Shown here in pieces: positions 12,501 to 27,500 of a stretch of 64,000 nt of DNA. The position numbers and the translations under genes are program-made. This stretch comes from Glandiceps talaboti (Eukaryota; Hemichordata; Enteropneusta; Spengelidae): NCBI RefSeq assembly GCF_964340395.1, contig NC_135570.1:18418505-18482504 (forward strand), written 5' to 3'. Numbering within the stretch: position 1 is the first letter of the stretch; every line of letters begins with the position of its first letter. The notes beneath the pieces are model-generated. The model was not told the origin of the DNA. It searched no databases and saw nothing but the letters and a program-made list of their open reading frames with translations.

Positions 12501-15500
12501 CAGGAAACTAACATCAGACTTGTAAGTATTAAGAGTTTATCAATTCTATTCCCTTCTACAAAAATAATTTTTTGGATTCCTAAAAATGATTTCACAGCAA
12601 TTGTACCAGTGACAAGTTAATAGGTTTATAAAAGAGTACAGAGCATTTGTACCAGTGACAAGTTAATAGGACCTGGTTTATAAAAGAGTACAAAACATTT
12701 GTAACAGTGATAAGTTAATAGGTTTATAAAAGAGTACAAAACATTTGTACAAATACAAATGAACAAATACAAACACCATATATCTTTGAACATGTAAGTA
12801 AAGACAGTTTGACACCAGATCATTAGGATACAATTTGTACTAATCTGTATACATCTACCACCATAAATGCACAAAATTATTAAAGTGTGCTTCAACAGGG
12901 ACTTCAAGGGACAGATAACTGCAATACTGACAAAAAAAACTGACATCAGCTCACACAGCAATTCAATTTTTAATGATTTTTTTTTTCTTTCTTAAATTCT
13001 TGCTTGTAAATTTACCTGCCAGGAAGTATTATACCTTTCAGTCAGCAATGACCTCTGACCTCAGTCTAATGTTCATTCCTTTTTGTAGGATGTTGAGAAG
13101 GAATTAGAACTTCAGATTTCAATGAAGCAAGAGATGGAAATGGCAATGAGACTGCTAGAGAAAGATATCCATGAAAAACAAGATATAGTGGTATCACTTC
13201 GGAAACAATTAGAAGACATCAAATCTATTAACATTGAACTTTATAACAAAATGCAGGTACAAAATGTATAAAGTTTAAGGTATTATCAACACTGTTGCAT
13301 GTCATATGTGTGTGTGGGGGGGGGAGGGGGGAGGGATGTGATGTGTGGGACGTTGTGTGGGTATGTGTCTGTGGTTGTAAATGTGAATGTGTGTAGGTGT
13401 GTGTATGTGTTGGTGTGTGTGTTTGCATGGATGTGCATATGTATTCTGTATTTCAATTATCTGTGTATGGATGTTGTAAATATCAGTGTACTGTATATAT
13501 GTGCACAGAGTAGAGTCAGCACTGTATTGTCTCTGTGTTAGTTCCATCTAAGCTGTGTACAATCAGTTCAACAGATTTCATTATCAATCATTTTGTAGCA
13601 ATTTGATGGTTCCTTGAAATATAAAACTGAGCTAGTGTCAAAGTTAGAAGAGAAAACCAAACAAATGGTGGCCACTCTCAAAGAAATGGAGGAAAAGTGA
13701 GTTTGCATTATGCTATCTGAACATAAGAACAAATGTTTCTTGACATTCCATGTCGTCAAATTCATTTAGAATCATTGTGTATAGAGTGTTTTCAAGTTAT
13801 CTACATCAACTTGACAATCGTTTACGTATAGACAGACGATGGGTGGTATTGGTTGGGTTCAATATGACATTGGGTACACATATAACTTATGCTATTTTGA
13901 CTCGAAGCACTAATGTTCTAGCCATGTTGGATACAAATAATATGGGTGCAAGTCTATCTGTAACCATACAGTTCTGTGTGCCTCATACCTGTGGACCATG
14001 GAGTAGCACACGGGATTCTTTAGATTATTGAATCTGTGATTTATAAATATTCCTGAATATATTTCACTACCTTTTTATCTGTGATTATCCTCATTGGAGA
14101 CATCGAGCCTCTCCTGAAATACTGTATTTGTTGAGGTATAGTTGGAAGAGACAGAGTACAGCTGCTAACCAATCATAAATGAATAACATAACAGAAAAAA
14201 CAGTGAAAATGTTTACTTTCAAGTAAAACATTTTGAACAATAGGGATTTCCAATTTTAAGATAACAAAACCAGATGTAAACTGAGCGCCTTCTGTAAGGG
14301 AACCACCAATTATTAAAATTAAACTAAAAAAACTATGGTATAAACAAATTTGTGTTGCTGAGGAGAACTATGAACTTGGTATATACACCATGATAATTTT
14401 TATTTCTGAACGATGTGTACGTGTGAACCATGGTTAACCTCAAATGAATCTTTGAAGAGCATGTAGTGAACTGTAAGTTCACGTAATGTGTTCGATCCGG
14501 TAACAAAGCTGAAAAAAAAGGTTTCAGTTTGAGTGAGATGAAATGGTGAGATGGGTCTAGCGATGTGGTGTATTTATTTATCGCTTCGGCCATGAAGGAA
14601 GATGCTTCACCAAAATGGCCGTGCTATTGATGGAGACCTTTTGTAAGACCACGTGTATAAGTAATGATAATATTTTGTAGTTTCTAAACTATCTAAGACG
14701 GCACATGAAAAGTGTGGAAACGTTTTGCATACGATGTGTTATATTCAAATTTGACAAGTAAGGCGTAATTTAGCTGAAAACCCACTCAACTTTGCAATTC
14801 AGATGTGAATCGCTTCTAGTTGCGTTTACATTGTAGGAATTGTAGGGTTTGGTTCACGCTGAATTCAATGTCACAAACACAGAAGAAGGAGCTCGAAAAT
14901 CACAGCAAACGCTACGTACAATACATCATTCGACATGTTCGAATCATGGACGCCATCTTGCCATATTACACTTCATGCATACTCATTTGTCTTCATTGCA
15001 TTCTCTCACGGAATTGAACTTCGTAAAGGTATAACTCAATTGAAATGTAGACACTAGAGCCAAAGGGAAGACCCGCTAATTTGGGCAGACTAGACACAAT
15101 ATCATAAAACCATTGACAGCAACTGGCCACTGAGGGCAGCCTTCGAGTTTACTCAAATTAATAATATAGCGTAATTATATTAATTCATATTGTCTTTACA
15201 CTTTAAAGTACATGAACAAATGTATTTTCTTATGTTTGATGAATATACTAATTTTTATTGAAATTGAAGTATGGAGTCTTAAGATATTGCTTAATTGTTT
15301 GATTTCATTAATATGCAAATTTCTCTAATTAAACATTAACTGATCTGGCTCAAAACCTAATCAGGTCTAGCTATTACCCTAAAGATTATATATTCCAAAT
15401 TTCATTACAATTGAGCCAGCTGAAATTTAGAAAATGATGACACAGACACACACATGAACAGACAGATAGACGGACGGACAGACACACATACAGACAGACA

Positions 15501-18500
15501 TTCCCCTTTTAATACCTCCTGTACCCTTACGGGAGGTAACTAGATGTGTATTGAGGTTCAGTAGTGCTATAGGCATGATGAAATGTCTTCGTATATGTGT
15601 GTGTGTGTGTGTGTAAACAATTTAAAGGCAAAAACTACCTGACTGATTACCTTGGCATTTGATGCATGGGGACATTACTTTTGGTGTGTTGATGGAAAAT
15701 TGTTCAAATGAAAATGATCGCATGAGAGATATGTGTTTTGGGTAAAAAAAATGTGATTTTGGGTCACAAAAGTTTAACTCAAAAACTAATGGGCATATTG
15801 ACCTGAAATTTGATGGGAATGTTTTTAGGGGTGTATAGATGAAGAGTTGTTCACGACATGATGATCCCATCAGTGATATGCAAATTAGGGCTAAAAGTGT
15901 GTCTTTTTAGTAAAAAATCTATAATTCCAAAACAACTGAGCAGATTGGGCTGAAATTTAATGGGGATGCATCTTGGGGTGTATAGATGAAGAAATATTAA
16001 GCATATAATCATTTCATCAGTAATAGGCAAATTAGGTGTAAAAATGTGAATTTGGGTTAAAAACTTATATCTCAAAAAGTTTTTGGTCAACGAGACTGAA
16101 ACTTGGTGAGATGTTTCTAGAAGTGTTGCAATTGGCCCTAACAACCATGACCATGCCCTTAGCAACAACCAAATGGCAGTGTATTTTGGTTAAATAACAA
16201 CACCGTCTTGTAGGCAAGTGAGTAAACATTCAAAAAATGTATGCAAATACCCCTAGTAACCACGACCATGCCCATAGCAACAGCCAAATGGTGGTGTATT
16301 TCACAAAGATAACAGGGATTCTTAGACAAGTGAACAAATTTTCAAAAAGTGCATGCAAATATGCCTAGAAACAAGACCACGCCCATGGCAACTGCCAAAT
16401 GATCACACATATATTGCAAAGATAACAACAGGGATTAAGGGATTAATAGACAAATGAATAAACATTCAAAAATGTATACAAATATACCTAGCAATAAGAC
16501 CATGCGAATAGCAACAGCCAAATGATCATGTATATTGCAAAGATAACATCAGCGATTCATAGACAAGTTAACAAACATTCAAAAAATGTATGCAGATATA
16601 TCTAGCAACATGACCACGCCAGTGTGTGAAATTAACACAAAAAAGGTCCTGGTCAAAAGGACCAATAGAGATTTAAGCTGCTGGACCTGATGGAAAACTG
16701 TTGGTCCTTCACATGTCGTCTTTGAGCATAGATACACATAATTTTTTATCACCAACATGCAATAGATAGTTATTCTCATCAATACATCCATGTTCTCACC
16801 TTCCATGTTTCCAATGATGACATCGTCTTCTATCGTAGTTGGTCATAGTTTGTCATAATTTTCAATTGTCAAGGAAAACCACGTACTCCAGCCAGTACTG
16901 TGCTGATGATACTAGTACTGTACATGTTATTATGAGTGCAAGTTCATGGGCGATATTCATCAAAAACAATTAGATATGCACAAAATCAAAGTTTCAATAT
17001 ACAACGTACATAACGGTATGTAGAAACTGCATCGATTCAAAATTTGTCACGCATGAACGTAATATTGTAACTGTCCTGGGTTAACAGTAAATCTTTGAGG
17101 AAGATTATCGTACAATTGAGTGAGTCTCAAAGCATCAATCGCAGTTAGACTTTGTTTTTTGCACGGTCGACAAACTAACACTACAACTTCAACTTACAAG
17201 CTCACGCTTGGCGACCATGGTAGGGCAGTACAAACCATGGAAGTAGAAGTAGGGTTCTACTTCCATGGGCAAAGAAATGCAGTTGAATTTCCGGGTTGCG
17301 GAAGTGCAGTTTTGACTTTTATATTGTTGATAAACGGGATTTGTTTTATATATTCTAAAACAACAACTATTTTTCTATGTTTCTCAGTACAGTAACATTC
17401 CTAAATGATGGGGTTGAGAAATCGTAATGTTCAGCAACACATGGCATGACTTTGGTAGATAAACATAGAGACGCAAGTGATGAAACGTAATCAGTTATTC
17501 GTAGCGCGAAATTTCATTATATAAATGACGTTTTTCCTCAAAATTTTGAAGAAACAAAATGTTTTTAGGTGATTTCTAAATGTCAAATCAAACTATATAT
17601 TAATGTGAGATAAGCTTTAGTTTTTAATTTCTTTTTGTGGACAATGTTCGAATTCGACTGACGAATCAATACACCGCACCGTTCACCTGCCAGATGAAAA
17701 TGGTCGACATGTTTGTTGACTAGCCAAGAAATGATAAGGAACTTGTGAGACAGTCCGAATAAATAGATGTAAAATCTGACGTTTCGAATAAAAATTCTTC
17801 TTATTGTATTTTTAGGCAAGACACAACTAAATATATCTGAAACACTTAGTTGACTAGCTGACTGTATGAATGCCATAGAAGGCATCGAATGAAGAACATT
17901 GAAAAAAGTAAGCATGAAACTGATTTGCACAGGAAAGAAAATCTTTTAGTTTCGTGATTTTTTCACAATGAAGACTACGCGTAAATGATCGCAGTTTGGG
18001 GTCATAAATAACGGACAATAGGTGTTTAATTTTTTATTGTCTACAACCTAAAGTACATGAATATGCATCGAGACATGAATATTCACCGTGGCCGTAGTAG
18101 ATTGTAACTACTGGTAGCTACTCGTCACTACTCGTTAGGACGCGTAATTACGATGTTTTTGATTTTGATTTCGCCCCTTAATTTGTTGAACACAGATTCG
18201 TTTAGTTTCTGAAGTGATACCTCTGCTGCACTCTGTTCGTGAGGTTGATTTCTGTTCTGTGTGTCTTCAACTGCGACTTTATGGCCCTCTGATTGGCCGT
18301 AAGTGGTTAAATTAGAATGCCTAAAATTGTCGGTACTAAGTACAAAGGGGCCCTTAGAATTGTTGGAAAAAGATTACTTACACAACGCAACATTTAGTCC
18401 TAATTCTGCAGCTTGTATACGTTGTATACGTTAGTTGTACGTTGATAACATGTTTATTGCCACAGGACAAGTTGTATGCCTTTGATGTCATAACAATCTC

Positions 18501-21500
18501 CCTACTACTACATTCCATAAAGCTGTTGGTCAGAAGGACCAACAGTGCTCAGAAACTCTTGGTCCTGGCTGAAAACTGTTGGTCTTGGACCAACGGACCA
18601 GCGTTAATTTTGCACACTGGACCACGCCCATAGCAAAAGCCAAATGATTGTTTATATTGCAAAGATAACAACTGGGTTGGATATTAAGCAACTAGATAAC
18701 CATTCAGCAAATGAACACCTATACCTAGCATGGATGGGCATTTGGGTAAACATTTTTAAAAACTGTACAGTTGTGCTGCAATGCCATTGGCGCTATTTTC
18801 TTAAATATATAGTTGTGCTACAATGCCATTGGTGCTATTAGCTCCCATACATGAGCTAATGTCGTGACGATGTCAGTCTGTCTGTCTGTGTATCTGTGCA
18901 GAAATTTTGTTCCACTGATATCTCAAAAAGTACTGAAGCAAATGTTCTGCAATTTATTTTGTGGTATTGTCAGGCTGTAACTCAGTGCTGATTAGTTTTT
19001 GGTGGGAGTGGCTTGCATAGTTAATGCTAATTTGCATAAGTAATGATTTTATAAATGGGGCTATACATGCACAACAGCTGCACCAAATTCAATGAAACTT
19101 GCTACATCTACAGATCATACACAGATATCAACGCACTAAAAGCCTTTAACTTGTGTCAAGTTAATTAAGGGCTAATTTGCATAATTAATGAATGTTTGTA
19201 ACTCAGGTTATGCATCTAGAAGGACTTTATCAAATTTGATGAAACTTGCCGCAGATATTGATCATACAGAGATATGATATTTTTAATGAAATTTAGTGCT
19301 GTCAATTAATTGCTCATTTGTATTAACGAACTTTGGCAGTTAGGCTTACTTTCGGAAAACATACGGTTATCATCTTTGCTTCGAAGTTGTAGAACAAGAC
19401 ATTTAGAATTTAGTCAGTTCATCGTATAACTATTTTGTAAATCTCTGTGCAGCATGACCTGTGAAATTTGAATATGACTCATGGTATGCATAACGTTGCA
19501 ACAATTTCATGTGCAAAATGACCATATCCTGATGTGGACAGTACGTCTTGGGCAGTTTAGAAACTATATCATGATATTATCATTACTTATCCACATGATC
19601 CACGTGATTGGTTACTTATTAACAGACACATCACTGCATCAGATTAGGGTTTCCATCAAAAGCACCACCATTATGGCAAAGCATCTTCCCTCCACGGGCG
19701 AAGCAATGATCAAATAGACCACATCGGCAGACAGTCTATGCTAACAACTTCATTTAGATAAATTCATACTGCCACGTCGCCATTTCATTCTCACTAAAAA
19801 TGAAACTTTTTCATTTTTAGCTTCATTACTAGATCAAACACATTACATGAATTTACCGTTGACTACACCATGCTCTTCATCTGAGGTGAACATGGTTCAC
19901 ACATTATGTAAAGGCATCGTTTAAGAATAAACGAATATCTTAGTGTATACCGAGTAAACAGTTCTCCTCAGTGACACAAAATTTGTATCAAGCTGTGTCT
20001 CTGTCAAATTGAAAGTTCATGCTGTCGTTCCTGTCAGGGAAGTTAGTTTGTGCACTGCAGTATTGATGTATTGTATCGTAGTGTAGAGTTTTATGTACTC
20101 TGTATGGTTCAACTCCAAGAACCGTCCTAACAGAGATTCATACGGAGTTTGTTCTCGAAGCACATATTTCTAGAGAGTGATTACCATAGAAAATCGAAAG
20201 TCTAGAAAGAGTATAAATGTTTCCTTGTGATATTTTGGAAGTGCAAATTATGTACATGCATACGGTGTGTGGGAGAATGAGGTGTTCATGTACATCTGAA
20301 ATACATGTAGTGTGCATGCAAATTTGGAAAAGACCGTAATGGGATTTTGACACTAATTTTAGCAGGAACGCATCTCAGAGACGCACCAGAAAAAAGTGAC
20401 AGCAACCACTGCCTATAACAAGAAAGACTGCACCAAGTCTGACAAAACATATGCATACGGTGTGTGGGAGAATGAGGTGTTCATGTACATCTGAAATACA
20501 TGTAGTGTGCATGCAAATTTGGAAAAGACCGTAATGGGATTTTGACACTAATTTTAACAGGAACGCATCTCAGAGACGCACCAGAAAAAAAGTGACAGCA
20601 ACCACTGCCTATAACAAGAAATACTGCACCAAGTCTGACGAAACATGCTATAAAAGATATTGACTGAACAAAGATATGATGGTATCGAGTCAATTAATTG
20701 CTAATTTACATATTTGATGAACTTTTGCAATAAGGTATATATATCTCTCAACGGGGCATTTTCAGTTGATGTCTGGTTAAGTGTGGGCACAGATGGGTAT
20801 GTGGGAAATAATAGTGTCACTCTTTAGTTTCAGAATTTGAGATTTTTTTTCTTGCTTCTTGATGACATACATGTATACATGTAAGTGTAAAGTTTTTAGT
20901 GTGCACAAAAAGCAATAAATTCCAATATTTTCAAGTTACATCATTTGATAGGTAGCAGCTGTTTGCATGTTGTGTGTGTAATTGTACTGTGTTGTGCTGG
21001 ATCCCAAAATCCAAAGTACATTTCATCCGTCAATTGATTTTTTCACGTTTATTTTTTCCTTTTTAATCCAATTTTTTTCCAGTTTTCAATTTGTTTTTAA
21101 TAACCCATGCACTTATTACAATTTGCTCTCATGATTTTTATTTGAGCAGCAGTATTTTGTTCACTTCCTGTTGTTAAATACATCACAACTTGAAGTAACA
21201 AAAATGAGATAATAAGATGATTTTACTGCAGTTAATATGTATCAGAAATTGAAAATTGGGAGCAAAAATTTCTCAGCATTTCAGATTTTGAGCTTACAAG
21301 GTATATGGGAATGCCAATAAGTGTTGCAAGCTTTAGTTCTAGTCCATCAGGCAGTATTAAACTCTCCTTTGAAAACTGAAACAAGCCATTTATATCCTGT
21401 TATCACACGTTTTCTCCCTTTTTCTCCACAAATTTATTACAGTTCAGTCTGAAAAGATATCAGGAATTCATTTGGGACATGTTTATTGGAGTACATCTCA

Positions 21501-24500
21501 CTAGAATAACAAATTTATCTAAAATCTAAATTTCCAGCTTTCTGGAGCAAAGTAACAGAAACAAAGGTCTCTAACAGTATTTTATTTCTTTCTCTTCTAT
21601 GGTTTTCCCCCCATTTTTTGTCCGTTTTCCCACATTTTTTCCATGTTATGTGTTGTCCATGCTGCTTTGTGGTTGTGTGCTTGTCATCTCAATGTAGATT
21701 AAGACAAAGTGAAAAAGAAAGACTAATTGCTGAAGAAACCTCTAGAAAGCTTGGTCAGTTGATTGCTGAAAAAGATGCCAAACGGTAAGTAATTCAGGGA
21801 TTGAATGATTTGATTCAAGCTAAAACTTCTCAAAATGTCTATGTGGTATATGGCGGCTTGAAGAAAAGACAATGCTGACGGTCAATGTCAGTTTGTATTC
21901 AACAGACATCACTAAGTCAATGTCAGTTTGTATTCAACAGACATCACTGAGTCAATGTCAGTTTGTATTCAACAGACATCACTGAGTCAATGTCAGTTTG
22001 TATTCAACAGACATCACTGAGTCAATGTCAGTTTGTATTCAACAGACATCACCAACTCAATGTCAGTTTGTATTCAACAGACATCACTGAGTCAATGTCA
22101 GTTTGTATTCAACAGACATCACTGAGTCAATGTCAGTTTGTATTCAACAGACATCACTGAGTCAATGTCAGTTTGTATTCAACAGACATCACTGAGTCAA
22201 TGTCAGTTTGTATTCAACAGACATCACTGAGTCAATGTCAGTTTGTATTCAACAGACATCACTGAGTCAATGTCAGTTTGTATTCAACAGACATCACCAA
22301 CTCAATGTCAGTTTGTATTCAACAGACATCACTGAGTCAATGTCAGTTTGTATTCAACAGACATCACTGAGTCAATGTCAGTTTGTATTCAACAGACATC
22401 ACTGAGTCAATATAAGTTTGTATTCAACAGACATCACTGAGTCAATGTCAGTTTGTATTCAACAGACATCACTGAGTCAATGTCAGTTTGTATTCAACAG
22501 ACATCACCAACTCAATGTCAGTTTGTATTCAACAGACATCACTGAGTCAATGTCAGTTTGTATTCAACAGACATCACTGAGTCAATGTCAGTTTGTATTC
22601 AACAGACATCACTGAGTCAATGTCAGTTTGTATTCAACAGACATCACCAACTCAATGTCAGTTTGTATTCAACAGACATCACTGAGTCAATGTCAGTTTG
22701 TATTCAACAGACATCACTGAGTCAATGTCAGTTTGTATTCAACAGACATCACTGAGTCAATATAAGTTTGTATTCAACAGACATCACTGAGTCAATGTCA
22801 GTTTGTATTCAACAGACATCACTGAGTCAATGTCAGTTTGTATTCAACAGACATCACTGAGTCAATGTCAGTTTGTATTCAACAGACATCACTGAGTCAA
22901 TGTCAGTTTGTATTCAGTTTGCATTTATTATAGTAATTGCATCAATTACTTGGGCAACAAGTTTTCCTTACCTATGCGTGTTATGCAAATCAAGTTGCTT
23001 AATATGATACTAAGTTATGGTTGTCATGTTTAGACTAAAGACCAGTGGCATCCTTATATCACAAACACACTAAAACCATTCACCCGGTATCCATCTGGTC
23101 ATAATGGTTACACTCTAAAATCAAACCTGTGTCACCTAGCTGTTCAAAGTTAGACAGTTGAAGACTTTCACATTACATATAGATGAGGTTGAATACTTTA
23201 TTCTTGATCCCATGAACATTAGACTTGTTCTCAGCCCACTGGTCTTGCTCAAGTGTCATTATTTTATATCAACTTGATGAACTAAGTAGCATAGCATTGA
23301 CTTCAGGAAATATCCCAATTCCACTATTATGATGTACTCTTAATGATTGAAGAAGACTTAATATTTACTGTAACAGAGATGAATGTGGTGGACCAACTTA
23401 TCTCTGAAACAACTGAGTCCTGTCGTTTTGAAACCATCATATCGATATTTATGGCTGAAATCTCTATAATACAATTGAATTAGTCTGACTAGTTACACAA
23501 ATACTGCCAACTCTAGCTTGTCCACAGCTTGTCCACAATTTTAGTGTACATTGATGTACACTTGCAAACACCATGCAATCAGCCTTTCACTGTTTAGGCA
23601 ACTGAATCAACTTACTTTGATCGAACCATTCACTTTTTAGAGGAATGACAATCCCCAGTTAATACAAATGTATGGTACAAATTGTGGGAATTACAGTAAA
23701 TAACATAACAAACAACCAGACAAGTAGAATATGAAGTAATTTGCAGTCGATTGGAATACCATGTCAGAATCATCAATAACTTGTGGTAAAACTAAAAGGC
23801 TAGTAGAGGAAGAAGAAAATTAAAAAGACAAATAAATTGTAATTAAGGCCTGTTTTATGACACTGTTGTGTTACTTTGTTGTATCCACATGCTTTTCCTG
23901 CTTTACTTAGCAAGTTGTGGTTTGAAAATCATTCACCCAATAAGCTTAGCCACAGTTAAATATTGTTACCAGAATATAATTATTCAAATGAATCATTATA
24001 TAAATGAACATGCACAAGCGTGATGTACACATTAGACTGCAATTATTCAAATGGTCATTGTGTAAATGAACAAGTGTAAATATGATGTACACAGGTTTTA
24101 ACATTATGAAATTGTGATAATTTACATGTAATTTACATTATGTAAATTGAATATACAGGTATGCTGGTAATAAGTTTTGGACGTGTGGCTAACTGAATCA
24201 GTCATTTCAAACCATAAAAACTTGACATAATTGAATAAGATGAGAGTTCTCAGAGTCTGTCATTCAGTGCCATAAACAGGTTAATGTGATGGGGACCAAT
24301 GTACAATTGATCACACAGATATGTATGTGAATACTATAATTATAATCTGGTTTTGTTTACTTTTTTCAGTGCAGCCGTGGAAACTGATCTGAAGATAGAA
24401 AAGGAATGGCGAAGTACATTACAGTCAGATTTAGGACAAGCTAAAGATAAACTGACACTACTTGAAACAGAATTACAACAAATGGGAGAGTTGAAAAAAG

Positions 24501-27500
24501 AGTTTGCTCACCTTGATGAAGAACACCAGAAATTAAGACAAACCTGTGAAGACCAAGAACTAACCCTTGCTGATATGGGCAACAAATTGAGCGAGTTAGT
24601 CATAGTTATTTTATTAACCCAAAGATAGGTTGTGTAAAACATGCTGGGACAACACAGATATGTCATTGGAAGTCTGAAAATGACATCAATCATTGGCCAA
24701 ACCCTACAGTCATTGTGTTACAACTCTATTGGTGCTATTTTCTGTCTTTGACACGTTTTGGTAAATTTGGCATCAGACACACCTCATTGCCTGGAACAAA
24801 ATCAATTCTACCATGATGGTGAATGACAACCATGGTGAACATTTTTTACTAATCATAGAATGAAGAAATTTTTTAAGACTTAAGTGAATAATCTTGGAAG
24901 ATATGTTTCGTAGGGAAGTTTTTGACTTTGTTTAGAGGTGACATTGATCTGAGAACCACAACATGTGAGGTTCACCCTATCCACTTCCAGTCCCCATTTA
25001 TGTATTAACAAAAATGGTGGATCTATTTAGACCATAGGGTCACTTGTTTAAATATTCTGTATATTTTACAGATCAAGACTTAAGATGGATGATATGGTTG
25101 AGCATCAACAGTATATGAGAGAAAAAGTATGGACTGATGACAAGGAAGCTATCAATTGTAAACACTGTCAAAAACTGTTCTCTGTATCCAGAAGAAAGGT
25201 AAGTATCAACATGTCTACATTGATCAACCTTGTCAGTCAGAGCCTTTTGAGACAATTCGTAGCCCTGTCCCTCCAAGGTATTTCTCAATCATGGTCCTCT
25301 AAGACATTTCTCAATCTTGGCCCTCTGAGACATTTCTTAAATATGTTCCTCTAAGACATTCTCAATTATGGCCCTCTGAGACATTTCTTAAATATGTTCC
25401 TCTAAGACATTTCTCAATCTTGGCCCTCTGAGACATTTCTTAAATATGTTCCTCTAAGACATTTCTCAATCTTGGCCCTCTGAGACATTTCTTAAATATG
25501 TTCCTTTAAGACATTCTCAATCATGGCCCTCTGAGACATTTCTTAAATATGTTCCTCTAAGACATTTCTCAATCTTGGCCCTCTGAGACATTTCTTAAAT
25601 ATGTTCCTCTAAGACATTTCTCAATCTTGGCCCTCTGAGACATTTCTTAAATATGTTCCTCTAAGACATTTCTCAATCATGGCCCTCTGAGACATTTCTT
25701 AAATATGTTCCTCTAAGACATTTCTCAATCATGGCCCTCTGAGACATTTCTTAAATATGTTCCTCTAAGACATTCTCTATCATGGCCCTCTGAGACATTT
25801 CTTAAATATGTTCCTCTAAGACATTTCTCAATCATGGCCCTCTGAGACATTTCTTAAATATGTTCCTCTAAGACATTTCTCAATCATGGCCCTCAGAGAC
25901 ATTTCTTAAATATGTTCCTCCAAGACATTTCTCAGTCATGGCCCTCTGAGACATTTCTTAAATATGTTCCTCTAAGACATTCTCAATCATGGCCCTCTGA
26001 GACATTTCTTAAATATGTTCCTCTAAGACATTTCTCAATCTTGGCCCTCTGAGACATTTCTTAAATATGTTCCTTTAAGACATTTCTCAATCATGGCCCT
26101 CTGAGACATTTCTTAAATATGTTCCTCTAAGACATTCTCAATCTTGGCCCTCTGAGACATTTCTTAAATATGTTCCTTTAAGACATTTCTCAATCTTGGC
26201 CCTCTGAGACATTTCTTAAATATGTTCCTCTAAGACATTTCTCAATCATGGCCCTCTGAGACATTTCTTAAATATGTTCCTCTAAGACATTTCTCAATCA
26301 TGGCCCTCTGAGACATTTCTTAAATATGTTCCTCTAAGACATTTCTCAATCATGGCCCTCTGAGACATTTCTTAAATATGTTCCTCTAAGACATTCTCAA
26401 TCTTGGCCCTCTGAGACATTTCTTAAATATGTTCCTCTAAGACATTCTCAATCATGGCCCTCTGAGACATTTCTTAAATATGTTCCTCTAAGACATTCTC
26501 AATCTTGGCCCTCAGAGACATTTCTTAAATATGTTCCTCTAAGACATTCTCAATCTTGGCCCTCTGAGACATTTCTTAAATATGTTCCTTTAAGACATTC
26601 TCAATCATGGCCCTCTGAGACATTTCTTAAATATGTTCCTCTAAGACATTTCTCAATCTTAGCCCTCTGAGACATTTCTTAAATATGTTCCTCTAAGACA
26701 TTCTCAATCTTGGCCCTCTGAGACATTTCTTAAATATGTTCCTCTAAGACATTTCTCAATCATGGCCCTCTGAGACATTTCTTAAATATGTTCCTCTAAG
26801 ACATTCTCAATCATGGCCCTCTGAGACATTTCTTAAATATGTTCCTCTAAGACATTCTCAATCATGGCCCTCTGAGACATTTCTTAAATATGTTCCTCTA
26901 AGACATTCTCAATCATGGCCCTCTAAGACATTCTCAATCATGGCCCTCTAAGACATTCTCAATCATGGCCCTCTAAGACATTCTCAATCATGGCCCTCTG
27001 AGACATTTCTTAAATACAAAATGTATATTCCTCTAAGACATTTCACAATCTTTGTCCTCTAAGACATTTCTCGATAATGGCCCTCTAAAAAATGGCAGCA
27101 GTATCAGAAAATGTAAAAAGCAAACTACTAGAATCAATTGCTTAATCTGGCCTTGAATAAACAAATAAAGTATTTATGGAGTAAAGACAACTGAATGCCA
27201 TGCTGATTGTGATTTCTATAACCGTTATTAGGAAGTAAAATGTGTCAGCTACTTGTCCCATTCAATTAAAGCGTACTTATCACAGGTGTAAAATAACAGT
27301 GTTTAATTATCAACCCAGTACATGGTTGCTCTCAATGTAATCTATCTGTAAACATTCTCTGGACAAAATTTCATTTTTAATGGGGAGTAATGTTACCCTA
27401 AATATGGCATACAATTCATGATTTAATTAAATGTATGAACAAATGAAATTCTGGAGTACAGGAATAAATCTTGACCACTACTTTTCATGCAAGCCAAACA

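Larger units (their letters stand above)
15556..18840 (+). mobile_element. Family A element split by a hAT-type insertion
   Basis: The left part runs from GGTTCAGTAGTGCTATAGGC (terminal AGCACAACTGAAC missing) through the (GT)n tract and the ~110-bp minisatellite to 16619. The right part resumes at 18628 in mid-unit and ends with TTGTGCTACAATGCCATTGG at about 18811-18835. The last ~45 bases are duplicated. Confidence 0.85.

Noticed and set aside
13302-13547. Thr/His-rich ORFs on both strands in intron 6
   Set aside because: They are translations of the GT-rich tract.
21881-22917. Regular 35-bp repeats resembling a CRISPR array
   Set aside because: Units are head-to-tail with no unique spacers, in an intron of an animal gene; it is a satellite.
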